Part shown: piece after piece, positions 23,196-33,611 of the stretch
Layout: every line of letters starts with the position of its first letter
Numbering within the stretch: the first letter of the stretch is position 1
DNA from: Siphonodentalium dalli
Taxonomy: Eukaryota > Mollusca > Scaphopoda > Gadilida > Siphonodentaliidae
DNA length: 64,000 nucleotides
Reading direction: 5' to 3'
Assembly: GCA_032622095.1 (NCBI GenBank)
Contig: CP136067.1
Coordinates: forward strand, 174,938,556-175,002,555
Position numbers and translations under genes: made by a program
Notes under the pieces: model-generated
Database searches by the model: none
The model's input: the letters and a program-made list of their open reading frames with translations, nothing else
Told to the model about the DNA's origin: nothing

Positions 23196-24096
23196 TCTGT
23201 CAGTACAGTAACATGGCAATATGTATTTCCTCAAAATTGGGTGACGTGACAGATGTATCAGTTCCAATGGAAAATAGTTGGTATATTTGTCATCTTCTGT
23301 GGAAGAACGGTCCTATATCAAACTTTCAACACGCAATATTCGTGGTGTCAAAAGGTTCAGTTTCTTTTTCATAATTTTATGGTCGATTATCAATAATGAT
23401 AAATAAGTCCATTTCTTAACGTGGTTCATTCTGATTGGCCAACTATGACACAAAGGACGAAAGTCCAGATGTCAGGTGATTAAGAGTGTCTCACAACAAG
23501 ATACACCGATTCTGCATAATTTCATGAGTCATTGTCCCAGTTAGAATAATATTATCATGCACATGCTATAGAATAATATTTCAAAGATGTTCATTCAATT
23601 TACAACTGAAATTAAATCTCCTTTGGACACTTTAATAACGGGAGATAATGGTTCCTGGAATTACAAACTAAATCATTGAACATACTCATGGCTGTTATGG
23701 CATAGTGTTATATCGTTCGAGACAGCTCTAGAACCACCAAGAAAAGATAAAAAGGAAAGCGCGTACCATATCGCTGTTATGATCCGGCCTCTTTGGGCGC
23801 TTCAGTAGTAATGTTTTATCATAAGATTTAATGTTCAGGCGTTATGCTGTGGTGATTCTCCATGGCGGCCATTGGAGCCCGTGTTCCGAGCGTGTACTAT
23901 ATGTATATCATTGTGGTAGCTATGCCTGCGATTTCATTGTTGGATGTGAGTCCTCTGCGAGTGGGAGGTGTCAACATTGGCCACAATCGCCAGTAACTGT
24001 TGCCCTGAATAGGGCAGGTATGTTATGACATTTTTTCAACCCGTTGCTGGTAAGTCGATGGCAATTCTATTGGAAGGGACTGGCATATATTCTATT
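23196..24096. other. Non-coding part of the duplicated block
   Basis: There is no supported gene. The short open frames here (23831-24028 and others) are not conserved in length between the two duplicate copies, since small indels change them. This argues against coding function. Confidence 0.45.
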
Positions 24097-24138
24097 CTAT
24101 TTCAATATGTATACATGGAGTGATCGTATGGCCAATGG

Positions 24139-24429
24139 TGTAATATCCATAACATTTCATGTTATATATTTATTGTGTATTATTATTCGATGTACGTCGA
24201 CCTTAAGAATGTGTATCTCTGGTCAGTTACGATTGAATAGATAACCACTCGTTGCATGAACTCATTATGTCTCACTCCACGATCGGTCCGTTGATTGTTG
24301 TGAGTGAATAGCACGATGTGTCCCTCCGCTTGGATAGTTCGTATTATATTGTGACTTTTAATAAATTCATCGAACCAGTCAGTTGTGTGTTATCTTATTC
24401 TATATTGTGTCATATTGCTGGCCATCACA
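24139..24429 (+). repeat. 5' LTR of Ty3/Gypsy element 1
   Basis: The 291 bp run from TGTAATATCC to CCATCACA. A TTTTAATAAATTC stretch near 24356-24368 contains a polyadenylation-type AATAAA. It is identical to the 3' LTR except for two substitutions, indicating recent insertion. Confidence 0.9.
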
Positions 24430-24431
24430 TT

Positions 24432-24443
24432 TGGCGACGATTG
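24432..24443 (+). promoter_or_regulatory. tRNA primer-binding site of element 1
   Basis: TGGCGACGATTG starts two bases after the 5' LTR. It would pair with a tRNA 3' end finishing in CGCCA. The reverse-oriented element at 33414-37835 has the same TGGCGACGAT, so both probably use the same primer tRNA. Confidence 0.7.
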
Positions 24444-24560
24444 ATGTGGAACTGCATGAAGACTGCTACAAGATTAACACTGAACAGAGAGGTAAATTTG
24501 CTGCTGTTACCAGTGATTTTGATCACTTTGCCCGGCTTTAGGCCATTCGCTGATAGAGAA

Positions 24561-25322
24561 ATGGAGGCGTCGTTGCCGTCATTTCCATGTTTCGACATAT
24601 CAGACACGAACAATCTCTCGAACAACTGGTCCAAATGGTTGAATAAATTTGAAATATTTATGGTTGCGATGGATGTAACGGACAAACCTAGAAAACGGGC
24701 TCTGTTATTACATTATTCCGGTTCTGCAGTTTACGATGTATTTGAAACATTACCCGAAGAAAGTACCAAAGATTTCGATGGTTGTAAAGCTAAATTGACG
24801 GAATATTTCAATCCGAAACAGAATGCGGAATATGAGAAATATAAATTTCGATGCGCGAAACAGTTACAAAATGAGAAAATGGACACATATGTTACCCGAC
24901 TCCGAGAATTGGCTAAAACCTGCTCATTCACCGATATTGATGCCGAAATAAAGTCGCAGATCATTCAAAGTTGCGCTTCAAGTAGTCTGAGACGAAAAGC
25001 GCTTCGTGGTGATTTAACCAAGCAAATTCTTGATACTGCGAGATCATTCGAAATAAGTGAGATTCAAGCATCGAATATAGAGTCAGATGTTTCCCGTGAA
25101 GTTGCTGCATGTGGATTAGGAAATTCCAGCGGAAAACAATCTGTTTACCGTCCTGGAAAATTCCAGAAAATGCAGTCAGATTCAAAGAAATCGTGTTTCG
25201 GTTGTGGTGGTACTTGGCCGCACAAAGGTCCATGTCCTGCACGTGGTAAAGCCTGCCGAAATTGTTCCGTTTTGCATCACTTCGCAAGAGTTTGTAAAAA
25301 ATACTCGGAAATCAAGTTCTAA
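24561..25322 (+). CDS. Gag-like protein of Ty3/Gypsy element 1
   Basis: The protein has 253 residues from the ATG at 24561, which opens MEASLPSFPCFDISDTNN. The frame is open further upstream without an ATG, and this start matches the homologous protein of element 2 (MSNVPNFPAFDVADSSS). The N-terminal half is a capsid-like helical domain (W..W...F..F, YF.PK....YE.YKFR). Two zinc knuckles follow from about residue 212: CX2CX5HX3C (CFGCGGTWPHKGPC) and CX2CX4HX4C (CRNCSVLHHFARVC). The role would be genomic RNA packaging and particle formation. The end overlaps Pol, which lies in the +1 frame, so Pol expression would need a +1 (or -2) frameshift. Confidence 0.85.
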   Translation: MEASLPSFPCFDISDTNNLSNNWSKWLNKFEIFMVAMDVTDKPRKRALLLHYSGSAVYDVFETLPEESTKDFDGCKAKLTEYFNPKQNAEYEKYKFRCAKQLQNEKMDTYVTRLRELAKTCSFTDIDAEIKSQIIQSCASSSLRRKALRGDLTKQILDTARSFEISEIQASNIESDVSREVAACGLGNSSGKQSVYRPGKFQKMQSDSKKSCFGCGGTWPHKGPCPARGKACRNCSVLHHFARVCKKYSEIKF

Positions 25323-28300
25323 TTCATCCAAGAAATTCTCAAAAGCTCGTGAACCTGTTAGATTTCTAAACGAATCAAGTGATGATGAATATGTGTTCGC
25401 GAATACAAATCTGCAATTGAAGAAAATGAAAGGTCCAAGTGCAAATGTTAAAATTTGTGATTCGTCAATTAGTGTCATGATTGATTCTGGAGTGACTGTG
25501 AATCTTATAGATGAATCAACATATAACAATATGATGCCAAAACCGAAGCTGTCCGGAGATGCAAAGAAAATCTATGCATACGGATCAGATGTACCATTAC
25601 CAATAATGGGAACATTCAATTGTGAAGTATATAGCCAAAATTGTAATGTAAATTGCATGTTCAATGTAGTCAAAGGTCAATTTGGTAATATAATTGGTTG
25701 TGAATCTGCATGTAAATTAGGATTTATTACAATTTGCAATGTGAATAATATTCAAACTTCAAGAATTGATCAATTGATTGATGAATATGCATGTGTTTTT
25801 GAAGGCATGGGCAAATTCAATGGCCCACCAATTGTTCTACATGTTGATAAGAGTGTCACACCCATTGCTCAACCGCATCGTCGTATTCCATTCCATTTAC
25901 GGAAGAAAATTGAGATAGAATTAAATTCACTCATCGAGAATGACATAATTGAAAAAACTGAAGGTCCCACACCTTGGGTATCTCCAATTGTGGCTGTGCC
26001 TAAGAAAAACTCCAATGATGTCAGAATTTGTGTAGATATGAGACTACCAAATACTGCTATCAAAAGAGAAAGGCACATTACTCCAACAATTGAAGATATT
26101 TTAGCTAAACTCAGTGGAGCTAAAGTATTTAGCCGTTGTGATTTAGTAAAAGGGTACCATCAACTGGAACTCCACCCAGATTCAAGGTATCTAACTACTT
26201 TTTCATCACATGTTGGACTATTTAGGTACAAGCGCCTAAATTTCGGGGTCACAAGTGCAGCGGAACAGTTTCAAAATGTCATTCGTCAACAAATTCAGAG
26301 TGTTCCCAACGCCATTAATATCAGCGACGATATTTTGATATTCGGGAAATCTCAGTCAGAACACGACGATGCACTTGAACAAATTCTCAAATGTTTGAAA
26401 TCAAGTAACCTGACACTCAACAGAACCAAATGCCAATTTAACAATTCTAAATTGGAATTTTTTGGTCACGTATTTTCATCAGAAGTCGTACAGCCAGACC
26501 CACAGAAAATTTCATCAATTGAGAATGTTGACATACCAAAGAATGCAAGTGCCGTGAAATCTTTCCTTGGTATGGCAAGTTATTGTTCAAGGTTCATTCC
26601 AAATTTTGCTACACTAAATGCCCCTTTAAGGGAACTCACAAAGAAAAGTTCGAAATTCGTATGGACTGATGTACAGCAAAGCTCATTTGATGCTATCAAG
26701 AATTCATTAGTGTCAGACAGAGTTATGACGTATTTCAATCCCAAATTTCAAACTGAATTAACAGTAGACGCTAGTCCGGTTGGAATTTCAGCAATTTTAG
26801 CACAACGCAAATCTGATTCGGAATCGCCAAAGATAGTTGCTTATGCTAGTCGTAGTTTAACTACAGTAGAACAGAAGTACAGTCAAATAGAGAAAGAAGG
26901 CTTAGCTATTGTTTGGGGATGTAATCATTTCCATTTATACATTTATGGTGCAGATACATTTACAATTTTCACCGACCAGAAAGCCTTGAAATTGATTTAT
27001 GGAAATCCAAAATCTAAACCATGTGCTAGAATAGAACGTTGGGGATTACAATTGCAACAGTATAATTTCAAGATTATTCACAGATCTGGCAAGGACAATA
27101 ATCCAGCCGATTTTATGTCACGCCATCCTGTGAAAACCGAGAAAAGTTCTCAAATGTCTAAAGCTGAAAATTATGTAAATCTCATAAGTTCTCACTCAGT
27201 TCCCAAAGCAATGTCATTAGAGGAAATACGGAATGAAAACTTGAATGATGCTACAATGCAGAAGTTGATATACTTAGTTAGTAATAATTGCTGGAATGAA
27301 ATAGAAACAATTACTGACTCGCAGTTAAGTACTGATGATTTGAAGTCGTTTTACAATGTGAAAGATGAGTTGAGTATATCTGATAACATAGTTTTACGTG
27401 GTACAAAGCTAGTTATTCCTGAGAAACTCAGAAGTAGAGTACTGTCAATTTGCCACGAAGGTCATTTCGGTTTGGTAAAAACCAAACAATTGCTGAGAGA
27501 GAAAGTGTGGTTTCCCAGAATTGATTCAATGGTTGAAAAGCTGATTAAGGCTTGCACTCTGTGTCAAGTAACTTCCACGAAATCACCTCTTGAACCATTA
27601 ATCATGACTGAGCTACCACGAGAGGTATGGTCAGATATTGCAGTTGATCTATATGGACCATTACCCAATGGTGAATACATTCTTGTTGTAATGGATGAAT
27701 ATTCTCGTTTTCCTGAAATTGATTTTGTGAAATCCACATCTGCCATTGCTATTATTCCAAAGTTGGACAAAATGTTCTCAACATTAGGAATCCCTCAAGT
27801 TCTTAAAAGTGATAATGGAAGTCCATTTAACAGTTCACAATTTGCTAATTTTGCAGCAAAGTTGGGGTTTGTGCATAGGAAAGTTACTCCTTATTGGCCA
27901 AGGGCTAATGGCACTGTGGAAAGATTCATGAACACAATTGGAAAACGTGTGAAAATCGCATACACTGAAGCGAAATGTTACAAGCAAGAGTTATTTATTT
28001 TTCTTCGGAATTATAGATCTGCACCTCACTCATCGACTGGCAAACCTCCAAATGAATTAATGTTTGGAAGAGTCATTCGAACAAAACTGCCTCATGTTGC
28101 GCCCAAAGTTTCTGATGCAGAGGTGAGGAAATATGATTCCAAAGAAAAAGATAAAATGAAGAAATTTTCAGACAAACGGAATCGTGCTAAAATATCATGT
28201 ATAAAAGTTGGTGACTCTGTCAGTCTTAAACCAAAAGAAGGGGAAGATTGTTCCAAATTTTGATCCAATCCGTACAAAGTTATCAAAGTTAAGGGTTCCA

Positions 28301-28512
28301 TGGTAACTGCTCAAAATTCTAAACACAGCATTTGTAGAAATGTATCTCATTTCAAAGTGGTGATATTTCCCATTCAATTAGATATTGTTTCTGAAGATGA
28401 ATTTGAATTTGAGGAAGTCCCAACTGCACAGCCAGCTCAGAATTTTGATAACGACAGAAGATATCCTACACGTACAAGAACAAAACCCAGACGCCTCATT
28501 GAGGACATGTGA
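25284..28512 (+). CDS. Pol polyprotein of Ty3/Gypsy element 1 (one nonsense codon)
   Basis: The frame is open from before 25204; residue numbers here count from 25204. The aspartic protease has D94-S-G (DSGV). Reverse transcriptase has its catalytic aspartates near 313 and 375-376 (CDLVKGYHQ and ISDDILIF). RNase H follows near 522 (TVDASPVG). Integrase has a zinc-binding H751-x3-H755-x28-C784-x2-C787 and a catalytic D815, D870, E906 with D-35-E spacing. The reading frame stops with TGA at 28261-28263 but continues in the same frame through a GPY/F-like region to a TGA at 28510-28512. The homologous place in element 2 (KFNPNPYKV) has no stop. The break removes the last ~83 residues. Catalytic domains are otherwise uninterrupted. 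Its role is reverse transcription and integration of the element. Confidence 0.88.
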
Positions 28513-28563
28513 ATTTGTATGATAAGTTCTGTTAAACTTTATTATTACAAAGTCCGGGGGAAA

Positions 28564-28854
28564 TGTAATATCCATAACATTTCATGTTATATATTTATTG
28601 TGTATTATTATTCGATGTACGTCGACCTTAAGAATGTGTATCTCTGGTCAGTTACGATTGAATAGATAACCACTCGTTGCATGAACTCATTATGTCTCAC
28701 TCCACGATCGGTCCGTTGATTGTTGTGAGTGAATAGCACGATGTGTCCCTCCGCTAGGATAGTTCGTATTATATTGTGACTTTTAATAAATTCATCGAAC
28801 CAGTCAGTTGTGTGTTATCTTATTCTATATTGTGTCATATTGCTGACCATCACA
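28564..28854 (+). repeat. 3' LTR of Ty3/Gypsy element 1
   Basis: This LTR is 291 bp long, the same length as the 5' LTR, with two visible substitutions. It is preceded by the purine tract GGGGGAAA and followed by CATGG, against AATGG before the 5' LTR. Confidence 0.9.
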
Positions 28855-29430
28855 CATGGTGAGGTGAATTGGTACAAATAGTGACTGTGTGACCATGAAT
28901 GTTGTGTATGGGTATACAGTGAGTGGCTGAGTTGTCTTGAGTGAGGAATATATTCAAGCCTGACATGTGTGCGGGGCATTGGTACATTAAAAGGATTGTT
29001 TAGCCATTGGTGATGTGTATATGTACATCCAGAGTTACTGTATGGTTACTGTTGCAGTGTATATGCATATCTTGAGTGGATATATGGGCATACGTGTGGC
29101 AAATATATATACAGGGGGTGATTGTATGACCTATGGTGAGGCGAATAGGTGTACAAGAAGTGACTATGATCACGAATGTGGTGAATATGTATACAGGAAG
29201 TGACTATATGGTCATGGGTGAAGTGTGGGACTTTACCTGGTGTGCCTGAATGGTGACACGTGGCTGTATAGTCATCTATGTGGTTTACGGGTAAACCCAA
29301 GTATGGTTGTATTGTAAATTGTAATGGGTGAGGTGTATGTGTATAAATCGAGTGGCTACATGGTAATTTGTGTGGTGTTTATGTATATGATTGTATGGTC
29401 ATGGATGAGTTGGACCTTTGATGACTATCA

Positions 29431-29755
29431 CTTTCCATAATAACTCAAGCATATGTTAATCGATTGGGAGGTAATGTCAGAGAGTTCTTCATCTTATTGG
29501 CCTTTTATATGCACAATGGAGGAAACGGTTTTCATGACATTATTCAATCAACCTTTATGTCAATGGCCCATAGTTTGATGTTATTAAGCAGTTTTTTCAC
29601 GAATCTCCTTGTTTTACTTTCTAAAAAACCTTCTGGTCCACATGCCAGTATATTACGCTTGCTATTTATCTGTCATTCTAGTGTGCTATGTGTGGGGACG
29701 CCTACCGTGATAGACATGTTACCTGGTCTGACAACCTCTCACCCTTAATGGTTCC
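29431..29755. other. Uncharacterised stretch with an open frame
   Basis: A plus-strand frame of about 94 residues (29464-29748) is open but shows no recognisable domain. It has a hydrophobic segment (LMLLSSFFTNLLVLL). It sits between the minisatellite and a SINE-like sequence, so a repeat origin is more likely than a gene. Confidence 0.25.
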
Positions 29756-29908
29756 AGATGTTATTGGGCCAGAGTAGGCACATACTTATGTCACTCTCAG
29801 TTCAGTTTCAGAGGAATTGTCGAGGATCGAGGTGAATCGATCCGGGGTCCAAGCGAAACCTCTGGCCAGTAGTCGAACACGCTAACCACTCGGCCATCAC
29901 ACACCCTT
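29756..29908 (-). mobile_element. tRNA-derived SINE-like sequence
   Basis: Read on the minus strand from about 29906, the sequence has TGGCCGAGTGG, an exact RNA polymerase III A-box of the Ser/Leu tRNA type, followed by TTAGCG. About 50 bases later comes GGATCGATTC, a B-box-like element. The spacing and the long variable-arm-like section suggest derivation from a serine or leucine tRNA. A clean anticodon stem and acceptor stem cannot be folded, so a functional tRNA gene is unlikely. A non-tRNA tail extends to about 29756. Its 5' end abuts the truncated zinc-finger sequence at 29909. Confidence 0.55.
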
Positions 29909-30387
29909 GAATCCACACCGGAGATAAGCCTCGCCGTTGTGATATATGCGGGAAATCATTTAATCAACCGAGCCACTTGGTGAAACATACGAGAATCCAC
30001 ATCGGAGATAAGCCTTACTGTTGTGATATATGCGGGAAATCATTTAGTAATTCGAGCGACTTGGTGAAACATAAGAGAATCCACACCGGAGATGAGCCTT
30101 ACCATTGTGATATATGCGCGAAATCATTTAATCAATCGGGCGCCTTGATGAAACATAAGAGAATCCACACCGGAGATGAGCCTTACCATTGTGATATATG
30201 CGCGAAATCATTTAATCATTCGAGCGCCTTGATGAGACATGAGAGAATCCACACAGGAGATCAACCTTACCATTGTGATATATGCGGGAAATCATTTAAT
30301 CAATCGGGCGCCTTGATGAAACATAAGAAAATCCACACCAGGGATAAGTCCACATACATCTCTCCAAATGGAGTTCGTGACGTTTAA
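29909..30387 (+). pseudogene. C2H2 zinc-finger fragment, five fingers
   Basis: Starting immediately after an in-frame TGA at the junction with the SINE-like sequence, five fingers follow (helices [40 protein letters not shown]) with TGDKP/TGDEP linkers, then the tail [16 protein letters not shown] and TAA. The last three fingers lie within the 2.66-kb duplication. No promoter, ATG or N-terminal region is visible, so this is a 5'-truncated gene, although the finger codons themselves are intact. Linker and finger style match the 39-41 and 60-61 kb genes. Confidence 0.7.
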
Positions 30388-32753
30388 TATATTCGTCACA
30401 AGAGAATTGGAAACAATATTAGATTCCGGTGACCCAGATAGGTTCTGCAACTTCTGCCAGACAGAGGAATAATCACTGTAACCGGTCATTTCCCCAACAA
30501 TCAGGAAACATTGTAAATATGTTCGCAACTCAAACAAAAAATATTAAAATACCGGAAATTCAAGGAGTACGGGACTTACAGATGTTTCTGTCCTGACTAT
30601 TAAAGACAAGAGAGTTTTGGAGCAGCCCCTCATCCCAAAATAATGCACAACACAAATTTAACTGTTATCATTTTTTGTGCGACATTCTTCAACAAAGAAA
30701 ATGTTCAGTTGGGGGCACCCACGCTGAAATTTCAACTGTATGTCCAGTTTGATTCTAAATGACTTAGCTCGGTGAGAAAAATCAGAGGGAGTTATTCTAC
30801 CAAAAAAAAGAAGAAGAAGACTGCTTCACCAAAATATTTCAGGGAAGATGTTATACACTCACCAGAAACGCAAGAGATTCCATACAGTCTATCGCCCTTA
30901 CGAGTGTGACATGTACCAGGAGGCATATATATATATATATAGCGATTCGTTTCCTGCCTAAGCATATAATAGCTCACGTATAAGTGATCAATCTTATACG
31001 CATGTAAAATTGTCCCCCCCCCCCCCACAGCCAGTCCGACACCCTCATAATGCACAATGGTGAACGACCTTACGGGTGCGACGTTTGTCAGAAGAAGTTC
31101 GGTGTGACCGTGAGTCTGACAAGTCATAGGAAAACCCACGCTGGTTACTCAATGTTTGTCTAAAGACGTTATGTATGTAAATTACATGTAACATGACAAC
31201 ATGTATATTTCCTCGCGGTTTGTTGATGTAACGGATGTATCAGTTCTAACGGGAAATATTTGGTTCATTTGGTCTCGTCTTTGGAGGTAATGTCATATGC
31301 CAAACTTTCAAGTCGCAATATTCGTGTTCCAACAGGTTCAATCTCCTTTCAAAATTTATTCAACGAAATATACGAATACATTGTATTGTTGATTGTCAGA
31401 CAGAGCAATTAAAAATGAAAAGCATTCCACAATTAGGAACGAATTGAACGTGATTGTGTTTAATGAAGTAAAATAATCAGTTAAAGTTATTCCCAACCTT
31501 CACGTTCTGACAAAAGAATCCACACCGGTAATCGACAGAACGAGTGCGACGTGGTTCGAATAGATTTCAGTCATATCAACCCAAGATAATTCACACAGTC
31601 AATCGCCCATACACGTACGTGTACCAGCAGGCATTTAGTGAGTCCGGTTCCCTGTTTAAGCATATGAGAACACACATAGGTGATCAATCATACGAGTATG
31701 TAAGGTTGTTCCCAGTCAGTCCGGCAACCCGACAATCCACACCGGTGAACGACCTTACAGATGCGACGTTTGTTAGAAGAGGTTCGGCGTGACTGTGAGT
31801 CTGACAATACATAAGAGAATCCACGCTGGTGACAAGATATGTGTCTGAAGACGTTCTGTCAGTACAGTAACATGGCAATATGTATTTCCTCAAAATTGGG
31901 TGACGTGACAGATGTATCAGTTCCAATGGAAAATAGTTGGTATATTTGTCATCTTCTGTGGAAGAACGGTCCTATATCAAACTTTCAACACGCAATATTC
32001 GTGGTGTCAAAAGGTTCAGTTTCTTTTTCATAATTTTATAGTCGATTATCAATAATGATAAATAAGTCCATTTCTTAACGTGGTTCATTCTGATTGGCCA
32101 ACTATGACACAAAGGACGAAAGTCCAGATGTCAGGTGATTAAGCGTGTCTCACAACAAGATACACCGATTCTGCATAATTTCATGAGTCATTGTCCCAGT
32201 TAGAATAATATTATCATGCACATGCTATAGAATAATATTTCAAAGATGTTCATTCAATTTACAACTGAAATTAAATCTCCTTTGGACACTTTAATAACGG
32301 GAGATAATGGTTCCTGGAATTACAAACTAAATCATTGAACATACTCACGGCTGTTATGGCATAGTGTTATATCGTTCGAGACAGCTCTAGAACCACCAAG
32401 AAAAGATAAAAAAGGAAAGCGCGTACCATATCGCTGTTATGATCCGGCCTCTTTGGGCGCTTCAGTAGTAATGTTTTATCATAAGATTTAATGTTCAGGC
32501 GTTATGCTGTGGTGATTCTCCATGGCGGCCATTGGAGCCAGTGTTCCGAGCGTGTACTATACCATTGTGGTAGCTATGCCTGCGATTTCATTGTTGGATA
32601 TGGGTCCTCTGCGAGTGGGAGGTGTCAACATTGGCCACAATCGCCAGTAACTGTTGTTGCCCTAAATAGGGCAGGTATGTTATGACATTTTTTCAACCCG
32701 TTGCTGGTAAGTCGAGGGCAATACTATTGGAAGGGACTGGCATATATTCTATT
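30099..32753. repeat. Segmental duplication 1, copy 2 (partner 21438-24096)
   Basis: The copy is nearly identical in direct orientation, about 8.66 kb downstream of copy 1. Here the duplicated fingers continue upstream into two more fingers. This suggests copy 2 retains the more ancestral left context and copy 1 was joined to GC-rich repeat DNA. Confidence 0.9.
30825..31855 (+). pseudogene. Decayed zinc-finger gene remnants (copy 2)
   Basis: The same broken finger pieces as at 22160-23195 are present: YRPYECDMYQEA near 30894, [14 protein letters not shown] near 31062, and GERPYRCDVC with [11 protein letters not shown] near 31744-31835. Frames are interrupted and several zinc ligands are missing. 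Confidence 0.65.
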
Positions 32754-33413
32754 TTGTGTTATATACACATATTATCTCATCAAACCAAGTTATTATGCGC
32801 TTACAATACAAACATGGCACACATCCTAAAATAATAGTAAATAGCGAATGGATAAAATTATATACTAAGAACCTAACTAGAAAATACGCAAACTTAACCT
32901 AATTCTCAACCGCAGTACAGGCAATGTAAATAAATAAATAAATAACAATTTTGTGTAGCGTAAAATCCACCGAAGTGCTCTAAAACGCTTGACATGTTAA
33001 ACATAAAATACAATTGCAAATATAAGACATAACTATGGACATCAACACAACACAAATGTAGAACTATAAGTGAGACGTTACTAAGAAATACAAAAGCGCA
33101 TAAAATTACAAATCGAAAAAATAATAAAAAGTTACTGGTAAATTGGGGGTGGTGACATGCTAAAAAATGCTAACAGCGAAAAAAGGTGGTAAATGGCGAG
33201 CGGGTAACAAGCTAAAAATAACATGAAAAGGGGGTAAAATGGGGAAAGATCGGGAACGAGTAAAATTGAAACGCAAAATAGTGATTAATTAGTGATCCAA
33301 ACAGTATAAAAGATAGATTATTATCAACAAAGAGTATTTGCATTAGTATTTTATTTTTTTTGTGTATGTGGGAATTTTAAGATAAAAATAAAAAACAGTT
33401 ATCAAACACATAT
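32754..33413. other. AT-rich non-coding stretch with AAAT microsatellite
   Basis: No coding potential is supported. An (AAAT)n-type run lies at about 32925-32944. The stretch fills the gap between the duplication end and the second Ty3/Gypsy element. Confidence 0.45.
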
Positions 33414-33567
33414 TGTTCTATTCTGATGATTGAAGGCTATGGATTACTATAGATTTTGATAGTGAAATAACTTTTACTGGGCGCATCCATTTTATTCACA
33501 CAAACATAATCGCATATCCGTACTTCGGATATTGCGTACCAAACTTCAACTTATACAGTACATGACA
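33414..33567 (-). repeat. 3' LTR of Ty3/Gypsy element 2
   Basis: This LTR is 154 bp. Its partner differs at CTATAGATT/CTATAAATT and GGGCGCATCC/GGGTGCATCC. On the minus strand it is preceded by a purine-rich GGAGGAG. Confidence 0.9.
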
Positions 33568-33611
33568 CTCCTCCGTAACTTTAGTAAATAAATTCAGTAC
33601 TGGTCTTAAAC

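Larger units (their letters stand above)
21438..24096. repeat. Segmental duplication 1, copy 1 (~2.66 kb; partner 30099-32753)
   Basis: From TTACCATTGTGATATATGCG to TGGCATATATTCTATT the sequence is almost identical to 30099-32753. Differences are scattered substitutions and small indels in A, TA and C runs, plus a few bases such as the extra segment near 21778-21786. Homology stops abruptly at both ends: in the middle of a zinc-finger codon at the left, and just before a minisatellite at the right. The block contains the decayed zinc-finger locus. Confidence 0.9.
24139..28854 (+). mobile_element. Ty3/Gypsy LTR retrotransposon 1, nearly intact
   Basis: Two 291-bp LTRs (24139-24429 and 28564-28854) begin with TGTAATATCC and end with CATCACA. 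They differ at only two positions that I could see (CGCTTGG/CGCTAGG and CTGGCC/CTGACC). A primer-binding site TGGCGACGATTG (24432-24443) and a purine tract (GGGGGAAA, 28556-28563) are in place. Flanks AATGG and CATGG give a 5-bp target duplication with one mismatch. Gag and Pol are in different frames. The protein order protease, reverse transcriptase, RNase H, integrase puts it in Ty3/Gypsy; its style resembles the Mag/SURL group (from memory). A nonsense codon near the Pol C-terminus is the one clear defect. Confidence 0.9.
24105..29430. repeat. Degenerate ~60-bp minisatellite, split by a Ty3/Gypsy insertion
   Basis: Outside the retrotransposon, 24105-24138 (GTATACATGGAGTGATCGTA then TGGCCAATGG) and 28855-29415 consist of diverged units. 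Their typical pieces are GTGAATATGTATACAGGAAG, TGACTATATGGTCATGGGTG and AGGTGTATGTGTATA. The unit pieces flanking the element join across it, so the element inserted into this array. Short open frames here are repeat-derived. Confidence 0.65.

Noticed and set aside
29818-29906. A functional serine or leucine tRNA gene on the minus strand.
   Set aside because: The A-box is exact, but the anticodon stem-loop and acceptor stem do not pair and the B-box is altered. A SINE-like derivative fits better.
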